This document shows, piece after piece, positions 1 through 8,027 of a stretch of 64,000 nucleotides of DNA. Numbering within the stretch: position 1 is the stretch's first letter; every line of letters begins with the position of its first letter. The notes under the pieces are model-generated. The model saw only the letters and a list, made by a program, of their open reading frames with translations, was not told the origin of the DNA and made no database searches. A program made the translations under genes and the position numbers. The stretch comes from Microbacterium sp. LWH3-1.2 (GTDB lineage: Bacteria > Actinomycetota > Actinomycetes > Actinomycetales > Microbacteriaceae), in NCBI RefSeq assembly GCF_040675855.1, contig NZ_JBEGIK010000001.1, positions 868,001 to 932,000 of the forward strand. The letters are read 5' to 3'.

Positions 1-524
1 TAGCGCGTCAGCTGCTCGACTCCGTCGATGTCGCCACGGCGCTTCACCTCGACGGCGATCGTGCCGCCCTCGGGATCGCGCAGCAGCAGGTCGACCGGGC
101 CGATCGCCGTCGGGAACTCACGGCGCACCAGCGTGAGGTTGTCTCCGATCACGTCGACCTGCTCGGCGAGGAGGCGCTGCAGGTCGGCTTCGACGCCGTC
201 CTTCTGCAGACCCGGGTCGATGCCGAGCTCGTGCGACGAGTCGTGGATGACCTCGTAGATGCGCACCAGCAGTGCGTCCCCGGTCTTGGCGTGGGTCACG
301 CGCCAGTGCTCGAGCACTCCGGCGGACGCCGCCTCCTCGTCGGGCACCTCGACGTCGAGCCGGCACGGCGGGCTCATCCAGTTGAGCGGCTTGTACGACC
401 CGCCGTCGGAGTGCACCAGAAGCGACCCGTCCCCCTTGTGCACCAGCAGGCGGGTGGCGAGGGGCAGGTGGGCGTTGAGCCGCCCGGTGTAGTCGACCGA
501 GCAGCGGGCGATGACGAGACGCAC
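1..524 (-). CDS. nucS: Endonuclease NucS (partial, 3' end outside window)
   Basis: Mismatch-specific endonuclease of the DUF91/NucS family, which replaces MutS-MutL repair in many actinobacteria and cleaves mismatched duplex DNA. About 174 codons are present, beginning [20 protein letters not shown] after a GTG start, the conserved N-terminal signature of the family. The PD-(D/E)xK nuclease core begins at the window edge, with an Asp in GPVDLLLRD and the ExK of IAVEVKRRG visible. GTG at 524 was chosen because a TAGGCT box sits 6 nt upstream with no Shine-Dalgarno sequence, so the message is probably leaderless. Identification is confident; the C terminus is not visible. Confidence 0.93.
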   Translation of the reverse strand, partial: MRLVIARCSVDYTGRLNAHLPLATRLLVHKGDGSLLVHSDGGSYKPLNWMSPPCRLDVEVPDEEAASAGVLEHWRVTHAKTGDALLVRIYEVIHDSSHELGIDPGLQKDGVEADLQRLLAEQVDVIGDNLTLVRREFPTAIGPVDLLLRDPEGGTIAVEVKRRGDIDGVEQLTR

Positions 525-530
525 CCGAAG

Positions 531-536
531 AGCCTA
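531..536 (-). promoter_or_regulatory. -10 box of leaderless nucS promoter
   Basis: TAGGCT on the minus strand, 6 nt before the GTG start of nucS. This spacing puts the transcription start at or next to the start codon. Seen in sequence; activity inferred. Confidence 0.55.
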
Positions 537-664
537 GCCTCCCGCATCAGCTCGCCCGCAGGCTCGTCGGATAGCCTTTGCCCTCGTTGCGCGCACTGCT
601 GTGCTTTCCGTGCGACCCTCAGACCACGGCCCCCCACGCCGTCCCTTCCTCCGGAGAAGAACCG

Positions 665-1972
665 ATGAACTCTCGTCACCCCGACGCGACCGTCCACATC
701 CTGTCCAGCACCGTCGCCGAGCTCCACGTCGGCAGCGAGGTGGCGGAGGTCGTCGCCCCCGACAGCCTCGCCCTGCGCGACCGCGTGGTCGAGGAGATCC
801 GCCAGCTCGCAGCATCCGCCGGAGAACCGGCCCACGCGACGCTCGTCGAGGGCTCGTCCCGCTGGCCTCTCGTCGTTCATCCGGACGGCACGTTCGACGA
901 GGCGCTGGAGGAGGCGGCGGTGGACACGACGGCGGTTCCCGCGGTCGCTCCTGCCCCGGTGGCGGCCGTCCCGGTCACGGCGCCGACGCCGGTGGCAGCG
1001 GTGCCGACGCTCGCGCCCGTGGTGGAGGATGCGGCGCGGCCGACCGTGCAGGATCTGCTCGATTCGCGCGGCGGTGTCGGCGCCCGCCCGCGCGCGACGA
1101 CGGGCTGGCAGGGTGCTGTGCGCCGGGCGACGGGAGGCCTCATCTCTCCCGCACCCGGCCGCGTCGAGCGGTCGCGGCTCGACCGCGAGAAGCGGGTTCA
1201 GCGTCGTCTCGACGCCCCGCGCACGATCGTCGTGCTCAACCCGAAGGGCGGCGCGCACAAGACGACGAGCACCCTGCTGCTGGCCGCGACCTTCGGGACG
1301 CTGCGCGGCGGGGCGACCCTCGCGTGGGACAACAATGAGACCCGCGGCACGCTCGGGTGGCGCGCGCAGCACGCCCCGCACCACCGCACCGCCGTCGACC
1401 TGCTCGAGGACCTCGACGAGGCGTCGAACTTCCGCGGGTCGAGCCTCGCGGCGCTCGATCACTACGTCCGCACACAGGTCGACGCGCGCTTCGACGTGCT
1501 CGCCTCCGACGAGGACGCCGCGGCCTCCTCGACGATCGACGCGGCCGCCTTCGATCGGCTCCACGCACTTCTGCGCCGGTACTACCGCCTGATGATCGTC
1601 GACACCGGCAACAACATGCGCGCGTCGAACTGGGTCGCGGCCGTCGCCGCCGCCGACCAGCTCGTGATCGTGTCGACCGTCCGCGAGGACACGGCCGCCA
1701 GCGCCGCGTGGCTGCTCGACGGCCTGCGCGAGAAGGGCTTCGGCAGGAAGATCGACGAGGCGGTGACCGTGCTCACGGCGCCGTCCTCGCGCCCGGATCG
1801 CAAGCTCGAGTCGCGCCTCTCGCAGCACTTCGAGCGGGTGACGTCCGCCGTCGTGAACGCACCGTTCGATCCGTCGCTGGTCGACGGCGGGCCCATCGAC
1901 TTCGACGCGCTGTCGCCAGAGACCCGCGACGCGTGGCTCACGGTCGCGGCGACGGTGACGGACCGCCTCTGA
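665..1972 (+). CDS. ParA/MinD-like P-loop ATPase with disordered N-terminal half
   Basis: A 435-aa protein. The C-terminal half (about residue 185 onward) is a SIMIBI-class ATPase: the Walker A region NPKGGAHKTT (192-201) is the deviant KGGxxKTT form of ParA/MinD proteins, with His at a variable position, and LMIVDTGNNMRASNW is the Walker B/switch region. The N-terminal part starts with about 80 folded-looking residues and then an Ala/Pro/Val-rich linker (residues 100-150), as in the type VII secretion-associated EspI-like ATPases. ATG 665 has an upstream GGAGAAG; an earlier in-frame start at 578 lacks one. No parB or secretion gene is adjacent, so the cargo is unknown. It converges on the MFS gene, with a 36-bp gap. 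Confidence 0.8.
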   Translation: MNSRHPDATVHILSSTVAELHVGSEVAEVVAPDSLALRDRVVEEIRQLAASAGEPAHATLVEGSSRWPLVVHPDGTFDEALEEAAVDTTAVPAVAPAPVAAVPVTAPTPVAAVPTLAPVVEDAARPTVQDLLDSRGGVGARPRATTGWQGAVRRATGGLISPAPGRVERSRLDREKRVQRRLDAPRTIVVLNPKGGAHKTTSTLLLAATFGTLRGGATLAWDNNETRGTLGWRAQHAPHHRTAVDLLEDLDEASNFRGSSLAALDHYVRTQVDARFDVLASDEDAAASSTIDAAAFDRLHALLRRYYRLMIVDTGNNMRASNWVAAVAAADQLVIVSTVREDTAASAAWLLDGLREKGFGRKIDEAVTVLTAPSSRPDRKLESRLSQHFERVTSAVVNAPFDPSLVDGGPIDFDALSPETRDAWLTVAATVTDRL

Positions 1973-2008
1973 CCCGTTCGGTGAGATCCGACCGGGATCG
2001 GCGCCGGC

Positions 2009-3238
2009 TCAGTGGTGGGCGTGCCCCGCGCCGACCTTCGATCCGGCGATCGGCTTCGCGGCGCCGGAGGCGAGTCCCGAGATCGCGATGAGACCCACGA
2101 TGATCCAGAGCGTGGGCAGGATGCCGATCTCGTGGCTGATCCAGCCGAGGATCGGCGGACCGCACAGGAACGCGAGGTACCCGATGGTCGCGGCGGCCGA
2201 GACCGACGCAGCCGCCTTGCCGGGGTCGTCCGCCGCCGCCGACATGCCGAGAGGGAAGCCGAGCGAGGCCCCAGCGCCCCACAGCGCGATGCCGATGAAG
2301 GCGATCGGCAGGTTCGGCGCGAGGATGAACATGACCAGGCCCACGCCGGCCGCGATCGACAGGATGCGCAGCGACCACACGCGGCCGATCCGGTCCACGA
2401 GCGGACCGCCCAGGATGCGGAACGTCGTCATCGCGACCGAGAACACGGTCAGCGCGATGGCGCCGACGGCCTCGGTCTGGTCATGGCCGTCCACCATCGC
2501 GATCGTGAGCCAGTCGTTGGCGCTGCCCTCGGCGAAGGCCATGCCCAGCATGATGGCGCCGATGGCGTAGGTGCGCGGATCGCGCCAGACGGCCAGGACC
2601 TCGGCGAAGCGCTCGCGGCGCGTGCTGCTCGTCGCGGGGTCGTCGTGCATGCTCTCGCGCACGGGGACGGCGCGCAGCGACACCAGTCCGGCAACAACGA
2701 CGAGCAGGCCGGCGGCGGCGAGGTGCCAGCCGACTCCGATGCCGAGGGCCGCCATCGCGACACCGAGTCCGGCGCCCGCGACCGTGCCGAGGCTGAAGAA
2801 CGCGTGGAACAGCGGCATGAGTGTGCGCTCGAACGCCTGCTCCACTGCGGCCGCCTCGACGTTCATCATGACGTCGGTGGCGCTCATGCCGAGACCCATG
2901 AGTCCGAGCCCGACGGCGGCGACGACGTACGACTGCGTGAACTCCACGCCGACGCCGGCGAGCGCGACGCCGAGCGCAAACGTGATGATCGTCGCGAACA
3001 TGCCCCGTCGCGCGCCCCAGCGCGCGACGATCACATTGGCCAGCGACAGGCCCACGATCGAGGTGGCGCCCGCCACGAACAGCAGGACGCCCACCTGGAG
3101 GTCGTTGATGCCCAGGTCCACCTTCACCGCGGGCAGGCGGGACGCCCACGACGCGAAGCCCACTCCCATGATGAGGAAGATCGTGAAGATCGCGGTGCGC
3201 CAGGCGACCAGCTGCCGACGGGTGAGCGCGGTGTCCAT
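2009..3238 (-). CDS. MFS transporter (YbjJ-like)
   Basis: Major facilitator superfamily permease of about 409 aa with 12 predicted membrane segments, starting MDTALTRRQLVAWRTAIFTI. It carries the WASRLP segment after helix 1, the ARWGARRG loop between helices 2 and 3, and a cytoplasmic middle loop rich in charged residues, as in YbjJ-type putative sugar or drug efflux proteins. The substrate is unknown. It is divergent from a LacI-family gene, and two identical palindromes lie in the 82-bp gap, so the exporter is probably the repressor's target. ATG 3238 is 6 nt from a TAGCAT box (leaderless); GTG 3244 is a weaker alternative. The C terminus ends in a short His-containing tail, GHAHH. Confidence 0.85.
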   Translation of the reverse strand: MDTALTRRQLVAWRTAIFTIFLIMGVGFASWASRLPAVKVDLGINDLQVGVLLFVAGATSIVGLSLANVIVARWGARRGMFATIITFALGVALAGVGVEFTQSYVVAAVGLGLMGLGMSATDVMMNVEAAAVEQAFERTLMPLFHAFFSLGTVAGAGLGVAMAALGIGVGWHLAAAGLLVVVAGLVSLRAVPVRESMHDDPATSSTRRERFAEVLAVWRDPRTYAIGAIMLGMAFAEGSANDWLTIAMVDGHDQTEAVGAIALTVFSVAMTTFRILGGPLVDRIGRVWSLRILSIAAGVGLVMFILAPNLPIAFIGIALWGAGASLGFPLGMSAAADDPGKAAASVSAAATIGYLAFLCGPPILGWISHEIGILPTLWIIVGLIAISGLASGAAKPIAGSKVGAGHAHH

Positions 3239-3251
3239 CCGCACATGCTAG

Positions 3252-3263
3252 CGAATCGATTCG
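3252..3263. promoter_or_regulatory. LacI-type operator, copy 1
   Basis: Perfect 12-bp palindrome CGAATCGATTCG, overlapping the start of the MFS promoter (its TAGCAT box is at 3245-3250). Confidence 0.75.
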
Positions 3264-3271
3264 GCGATGCC

Positions 3272-3283
3272 CGAATCGATTCG
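3272..3283. promoter_or_regulatory. LacI-type operator, copy 2
   Basis: Second identical CGAATCGATTCG, centred 20 bp (about two helical turns) from the first, between the two divergent starts. The twin arrangement suits a LacI dimer pair or tetramer controlling both genes. Confidence 0.75.
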
Positions 3284-3320
3284 ACAACACCTGTTCGCGA
3301 CGGGCTACGATCGTGACAGC

Positions 3321-4388
3321 ATGAGCCGTCAGGACACCGGCATCCGCCGCGCCACGATCTCGGACGTCGCCCGTGAGGCAGGCGTCTCGCCGTCGACCGC
3401 CTCCGTGGTGTTCAGCGGCAAGACGCCGGTGTCGGACTCGACCCGCCGCCGCGTGCTGGACGCTGCCGCCGCGCTCGGCTACACCGGCCCCGACCCGCGC
3501 GCGGCGTCGCTGCGCCGAGGCCGCTCGGGGATCGTGGGCGTGGTGTTCGAGGAGCACCTGGGCACCGCGTTCCTCGACCCGGTGAAGACCCTCATGATGG
3601 ACGGCCTCGCCGATGCGGTCACCCCACTCGGCGCTGGCCTGCTGCTCCTCCGTGACCACGAACCGACCGGGAGCGGGCCTTCGCTCACCACCGCGCCGCT
3701 GGACGCCGCTGTGCTCATCGGCTGCAGCGGTCTGCTGCGCGAGTCGCTCGAGACCGTCAAAGCGCGCCGCATCCCCGTCGTCGTCATCGAAGGGGATGCC
3801 GGCGACGACGTGCCGCGAATCGGGCTCGACAACCGCGAGGCCCAGCGCCAGGCCGCGAGTCATCTGCGTGCGCTGGGACACCGCGAAGCCGCCGTCGTGA
3901 CGCTGCCCGCACGGGTCGACTGGAAGCGCGGCTGGTTGCACGACGACACGGGGGTCACCGTGGACGTCACCCGCGAGCGGCTCGCCGGCGCCCTCGACGT
4001 CTTCCCGGACGCTGCCGCCTTCGCCGCCGCGGGCAGCTTCATCGACGAGGGGTTCGCGGCCGGCCGCGAGATCTTCGCCGACCCCGACCGGCGACCGACC
4101 GCGGTCATCGCGCAGAGCGACCTGCTCGCGGCCGGGGTCATCCGGGCGGCCGAAGAAGCTGGTCTGCGCGTGCCGGAGGACGTCAGCGTCACCGGCTTCG
4201 ACGGCATCGTCGTCGACGGCCTCGCTCCGTACGAGCTCACCACCCTCGTGCAGCCCGCCACCGACAAGGGGCGCGCGGCCGGCGCCGCCGTCGCAGCGAT
4301 GCTCGAGGGCACCCCTGCGGCGTCGATCCGGTTCACCTGCACCTTCCGCGAGGGCAACACCACGGGGCCGGCACCCACGCGCGCCTGA
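3321..4388 (+). CDS. LacI-family transcriptional regulator
   Basis: A 355-aa repressor: N-terminal LacI helix-turn-helix (ATISDVAREAGVSPSTAS, about residues 9-26) with hinge helix (LGYTGPDPRAASLRRGRSG), then a periplasmic-binding-protein-like effector domain containing IGLDNREAQRQAASHL and the terminal GFDGIVVDGLAPYELTTLVQP segment. ATG 3321 was chosen: it lies 9 nt after a TACGAT box, and the in-frame ATG at 3267 sits inside the operator region and adds an unfolded extension. It is divergent from the MFS transporter and probably represses both. The inducer is unknown, probably a sugar or nucleoside. Confidence 0.9.
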   Translation: MSRQDTGIRRATISDVAREAGVSPSTASVVFSGKTPVSDSTRRRVLDAAAALGYTGPDPRAASLRRGRSGIVGVVFEEHLGTAFLDPVKTLMMDGLADAVTPLGAGLLLLRDHEPTGSGPSLTTAPLDAAVLIGCSGLLRESLETVKARRIPVVVIEGDAGDDVPRIGLDNREAQRQAASHLRALGHREAAVVTLPARVDWKRGWLHDDTGVTVDVTRERLAGALDVFPDAAAFAAAGSFIDEGFAAGREIFADPDRRPTAVIAQSDLLAAGVIRAAEEAGLRVPEDVSVTGFDGIVVDGLAPYELTTLVQPATDKGRAAGAAVAAMLEGTPAASIRFTCTFREGNTTGPAPTRA

Positions 4389-4433
4389 ACAGCCCGCAAC
4401 ACCCCCGGACGGGGCTGCGATGTATGCCGTTCG

Positions 4434-4485
4434 GGCGATCGGGCGCGACACGCCCGTTAGGATGGGTTTCGACACCCCGATCGCC
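4434..4485. promoter_or_regulatory. mrp operon promoter framed by an inverted repeat
   Basis: GGCGATCGGG (4434-4443) and its exact complement CCCGATCGCC (4476-4485) enclose a TAGGAT box (4458-4463). This is the only promoter-like signal before mrpA. The symmetry could be an operator or an mRNA 5' structure; which one is not known. Confidence 0.45.
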
Positions 4486-4542
4486 TGGGCTTTGCGCCGT
4501 CGTCCTCTGATGTGCGTTGCCGACGACCCCGAGGAGGCCCGA

Positions 4543-7473
4543 ATGCTCCTCGTTCTCGGCGCGTTCGCGGTCGTCCCGGTCCTTCTGCCGTGGCTGGTGG
4601 CGCGCATCGGCGCCCGCGCGTTCTACGTCGCCGCGGTCCTCCCGATCGCGGGATTCGTCTACGCCGCCTTGCTCACGCCGCAGGTGCTGGCGGGTGATAT
4701 TCCGTTCGAGACATACGCTTGGATCCCACCTCTCGGCATCGAGCTCTCGATGCGCATGGACACGCTGTCGTGGCTCATGACGCTGGTCGTCACCGGGGTC
4801 GGTGCGCTCGTGATGATCTACTGCCGCTGGTACTTCCGAGGCAAGAAGGAGAATCTCGGCCAGTTCGCCGCCGTGCTCCTCGCCTTCGCGGGCGCGATGT
4901 ACGGACTGGTCCTCACCGACGACCTCGTTGTCCTCGTGATGTTCTGGGAAGTCACCAGCGTGCTGTCGTACCTCCTCATCGGGTACTACAACAAGCGTGC
5001 GGCGAGCCGTCGTGCGGCCCTTCAGGCCCTCCTCGTGACGACGCTCGGCGGACTCGTCATGCTCATCGGCGTCGTGCTGCTCGTGGTCGACGCCGGCACC
5101 TCCAGCATCTCGACGATCCTCGCCGAAGCGCCGTCCGGCCCGATCGTCGACGCCGCGCTGGTGATGATCCTCGTCGGAGCGCTCAGCAAGTCGGCGATCT
5201 TCCCGTTCCACTTCTGGCTTCCGGGTGCCATGGCGGCGCCCACTCCGGTGAGCGCCTACCTGCACGCAGCGGCCATGGTGAAAGCGGGCATCTATCTGAT
5301 CGCCCGCTTCGCCCCGGTCTTCGCCATCGCTCCGACGTGGCGGCCGATCGTCGTCGCGCTGGGGGTCTTCACGATGCTGCTCGGCGGCTTCCAGGCGCTG
5401 CGCGAGACCGACCTCAAGCGCGTGCTCGCCTTCGGCACCGTGAGCCAGCTCGGCCTTCTGACAGTCGTGCTCGGCTACGGGACCAGGGATGCTGCGCTCG
5501 CAGGTCTCGCGCTGCTGCTGAGTCACGCCCTCTTCAAGTCGGCGCTGTTCCTCGTGGTCGGCGTCATCGACCGACAACTGTCGACACGCGACCTGACCGA
5601 GCTCTCGGGGGTGGGTAGGCAGGCACCGGTCATGGCGACGTTCTCGATCATCGCCGTCGCGTCGATGATCGGCGTCATCCCCACGATCGGCTTCGTCGCG
5701 AAGGAGGGCGCGCTCGCCTCACTGCTGCACGAGGCCCTGGGCGGCGCGGTGTGGGGGATCGTCGCGCTGGTCGGCGTCGCCCTGGGCTCGGTATTGACCG
5801 CGGGGTACGGCATCCGCTTCCTGTGGGGCGCCTTCTCAACCAAGCGCGCGGCGAGCGGCGACCGTATGCCCGATACGGAATGGCCCGACCCGCCGATCGG
5901 ATTCCTCGTCGCGCCGATCGTGCTCTCGGGCCTCACCGTCGTCGCAGGAGCCTTCGCGCCGTGGCTCGACAAGGTCTTCGCGCCCTATGCCGACCAGGCG
6001 CCGCCGTCGACTCCGGGCGTCGCTGCTCCCGAACACCCTGCGCACCTCGCGCTGTGGCACGGCCTCGAGCCGGCGCTGTGGATCTCGCTCGCCACGATCG
6101 CGATCGGCGTGCTCGTGTTCTGGCTGACGCCGAGCTGGCGTCCGGCGAGGCGCCTGCTGCCCTTCACCGCGGCGGAAGCGTACAACGGCACGCTGCGCGT
6201 GGTCGCGCGCCTCTCGGTGATCACCACGAGCCTCACGCAGCGCGGTTCGCTGCCGGTGTACGTCGGCACGATCTTCGTCGTGTTCGTCGCGGCCGAGGCG
6301 ACTGCGCTGCTCGCGAGCGACGACTGGCAGGCGAAGCTCGACGCGTACCAGACGCCCACGCAGCTGCTCGTCGCTCCGATCATGATCGCCGCGGGGCTCA
6401 TCGCGATCCGTGCGCGAAAGCGGTACACCGGCGTCGTGCTGGTGTCGGTCACGGGCGTCGGCATGGTGCTGCTCTTCGCGACCAGCGGCGCGCCCGATCT
6501 CGCGCTCACGCAGATCCTCGTCGAGACGGTCACGCTCGTCGCGTTCGCACTCGTCCTGCGGCGCATTCCGTCGCGCCTCGGCGAGCACAATGCCTCGGTG
6601 TGGCCCGTGGCCCGGGCTGTGCTGGGCGCGGCGGTCGGCATCACGATGGCCCTCGTGGCGATCGTCGCCACCAGTGCCCGTGTCGAGAAGCCGATCTCGG
6701 ACTCCTTCCCCGACCTGGCGTACGAGCTCGGCCATGGCAAGAACGTCGTCAACGTCGCCCTCGTCGACCTGCGCGGCTGGGACACCATGGGCGAGCTGTC
6801 GGTGCTGATCCTCGCAGCGACGGGCGTGGCGTCCCTCGTGTTCGTCACCCACCGCGCCGACACGCTCTCCAGGGCGATCTCGTCACTGCCCACCGGTGCG
6901 ATCCGCACGCGGCGTCCGCTGGTCGAGACCGCGGAGGGCGTGCGGCCGCGCGGCGCCGGCGGCGGCCGCATGGCGTGGCTCGTCGGCGGCCAGCGCGTGC
7001 GGCCCGAGAACCGCTCGATCATGCTCGAGGTGATCGTGCGGATCCTCTTCCACACGATCATCATCGTCTCGCTGTATCTGCTCTTCGCCGGCCACAACCT
7101 GCCGGGAGGAGGGTTCGCCGGCGGTCTCGTCGCGGGCATGGCCCTCGTCATGCGCTACATCGCGGGCGGCCGCTACGAGCTCGGCGCCGCCGCGCCCACC
7201 GACGCCGGACGACTGCTGGGCACGGGCATGTCGATCGCGGTCGCGTGTGCGATCGTGCCGGTGTTCCTCGGCGACCAGCCGCTCACGAGCTACTTCTGGG
7301 TGTGGGACGTGCCGCTGCTCGGACACGTCGAGTTCGTCACCTCGACGCTGTTCGACATCGGCGTGTACCTGGTCGTCATCGGCCTCGTGCTGGACGTGCT
7401 GCGCAGCCTCGGCGCCGAGGTCGACCGCCAGGCGCAGGAAGCACGCGAGCAGCAGGGGGTGATGGTCTCGTGA
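4543..7473 (+). CDS. mrpA: Na+/H+ antiporter subunit A (MrpA with fused MrpB domain)
   Basis: Largest subunit of the Mrp (Mnh/Sha) cation/proton antiporter, 976 aa and polytopic. The first ~500 residues are the NuoL/MrpA proton-antiporter core, with the Lys-containing stretches KSAIFPFHFWLPGAMAAPTPVSAYLHAA and SHALFKSALFLVVG (quoted in part). The C-terminal ~130 residues (IMLEVIVRILFHTIIIVSLY onward, with the GHNLPGGGFAGGL loop) are the MrpB module, so no separate mrpB gene is needed. ATG 4543 has a good Shine-Dalgarno (CGAGGAGG); upstream in-frame ATGs give a soluble extension unlike the family. It is the first gene of a six-gene operon and overlaps mrpC by 4 nt. Confidence 0.95.
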   Translation: MLLVLGAFAVVPVLLPWLVARIGARAFYVAAVLPIAGFVYAALLTPQVLAGDIPFETYAWIPPLGIELSMRMDTLSWLMTLVVTGVGALVMIYCRWYFRGKKENLGQFAAVLLAFAGAMYGLVLTDDLVVLVMFWEVTSVLSYLLIGYYNKRAASRRAALQALLVTTLGGLVMLIGVVLLVVDAGTSSISTILAEAPSGPIVDAALVMILVGALSKSAIFPFHFWLPGAMAAPTPVSAYLHAAAMVKAGIYLIARFAPVFAIAPTWRPIVVALGVFTMLLGGFQALRETDLKRVLAFGTVSQLGLLTVVLGYGTRDAALAGLALLLSHALFKSALFLVVGVIDRQLSTRDLTELSGVGRQAPVMATFSIIAVASMIGVIPTIGFVAKEGALASLLHEALGGAVWGIVALVGVALGSVLTAGYGIRFLWGAFSTKRAASGDRMPDTEWPDPPIGFLVAPIVLSGLTVVAGAFAPWLDKVFAPYADQAPPSTPGVAAPEHPAHLALWHGLEPALWISLATIAIGVLVFWLTPSWRPARRLLPFTAAEAYNGTLRVVARLSVITTSLTQRGSLPVYVGTIFVVFVAAEATALLASDDWQAKLDAYQTPTQLLVAPIMIAAGLIAIRARKRYTGVVLVSVTGVGMVLLFATSGAPDLALTQILVETVTLVAFALVLRRIPSRLGEHNASVWPVARAVLGAAVGITMALVAIVATSARVEKPISDSFPDLAYELGHGKNVVNVALVDLRGWDTMGELSVLILAATGVASLVFVTHRADTLSRAISSLPTGAIRTRRPLVETAEGVRPRGAGGGRMAWLVGGQRVRPENRSIMLEVIVRILFHTIIIVSLYLLFAGHNLPGGGFAGGLVAGMALVMRYIAGGRYELGAAAPTDAGRLLGTGMSIAVACAIVPVFLGDQPLTSYFWVWDVPLLGHVEFVTSTLFDIGVYLVVIGLVLDVLRSLGAEVDRQAQEAREQQGVMVS

Positions 7474-8027
7474 GCGTGTCGCTCGTCCTCATCGTCGTGA
7501 TGGCCGTGCTCTTCGCGTGCGGGGTCTACGCCATGCTCGAGCGCAGCCTCACCCGTGTGCTCATCGGGTTCCTGCTCCTGGGCAACGCGACCAACCTGCT
7601 CCTCCTGATCGTGATGGGTCGCCCGGGCGTCGCACCGTTCTTCGGCGCGGCATCCGTCGACGAGATGTCGGATCCGCTCCCGCAGGCGCTCACGCTCACC
7701 GCCATCGTGATCACCTTCGCCGTCTCGGCGTTCCTTCTCGCCCTCATCTACCGCTCCTGGCAGCTCGGTCAGGCCGACACCGTCACCGACGACGAAGCCG
7801 ATATCGAGGTGCGCTCTCGCGGGGCCGCCGACGAGGACACCATGGACGTGGAAACCGAGATCGAAGACGCTGACGACGATGCCACCACCGACTTCGTGGG
7901 CACCGCGACCGCGCCGATCATGATCCTCGGCGCGAAGGACATCGCGGGTGTGCGCGACGACGCGCCCGTCGATCGCCCCGACGGGCACGACGGCGCTGGT
8001 TCCCGTGACAGGGGCGACGGCGCATGA
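7470..8027 (+). CDS. mrpC: Na+/H+ antiporter subunit C
   Basis: NuoK-like membrane subunit of the Mrp complex, 185 aa. Three transmembrane segments fill residues 1-105 (SVSLVLIVVMAVLFACGVY, the glycine-rich LIGFLLLGNATNLLLL, and LTAIVITFAVSAFLLALIY). The family's core ends there; here an acidic cytoplasmic tail of about 75 residues, rich in Asp/Glu, extends it. The GTG start overlaps the mrpA stop (GTGA), giving translational coupling, and its own stop overlaps the mrpD ATG. Confidence 0.93.
   Translation: MSVSLVLIVVMAVLFACGVYAMLERSLTRVLIGFLLLGNATNLLLLIVMGRPGVAPFFGAASVDEMSDPLPQALTLTAIVITFAVSAFLLALIYRSWQLGQADTVTDDEADIEVRSRGAADEDTMDVETEIEDADDDATTDFVGTATAPIMILGAKDIAGVRDDAPVDRPDGHDGAGSRDRGDGA

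Noticed and set aside
374..1828. Long open frames on the minus strand opposite the ATPase
   Set aside because: Composition is Arg/Ala/Gly-rich with no domain; they are shadows of the plus-strand gene caused by high GC.
1973..2008. Terminator between the ATPase and MFS genes
   Set aside because: Only a 5-bp imperfect stem (GATCC...GGATC) is present, with no T tract.
2481..4607. 708-codon open frame antisense to the MFS and LacI genes
   Set aside because: It overlaps two well-supported genes and has no recognisable protein features.
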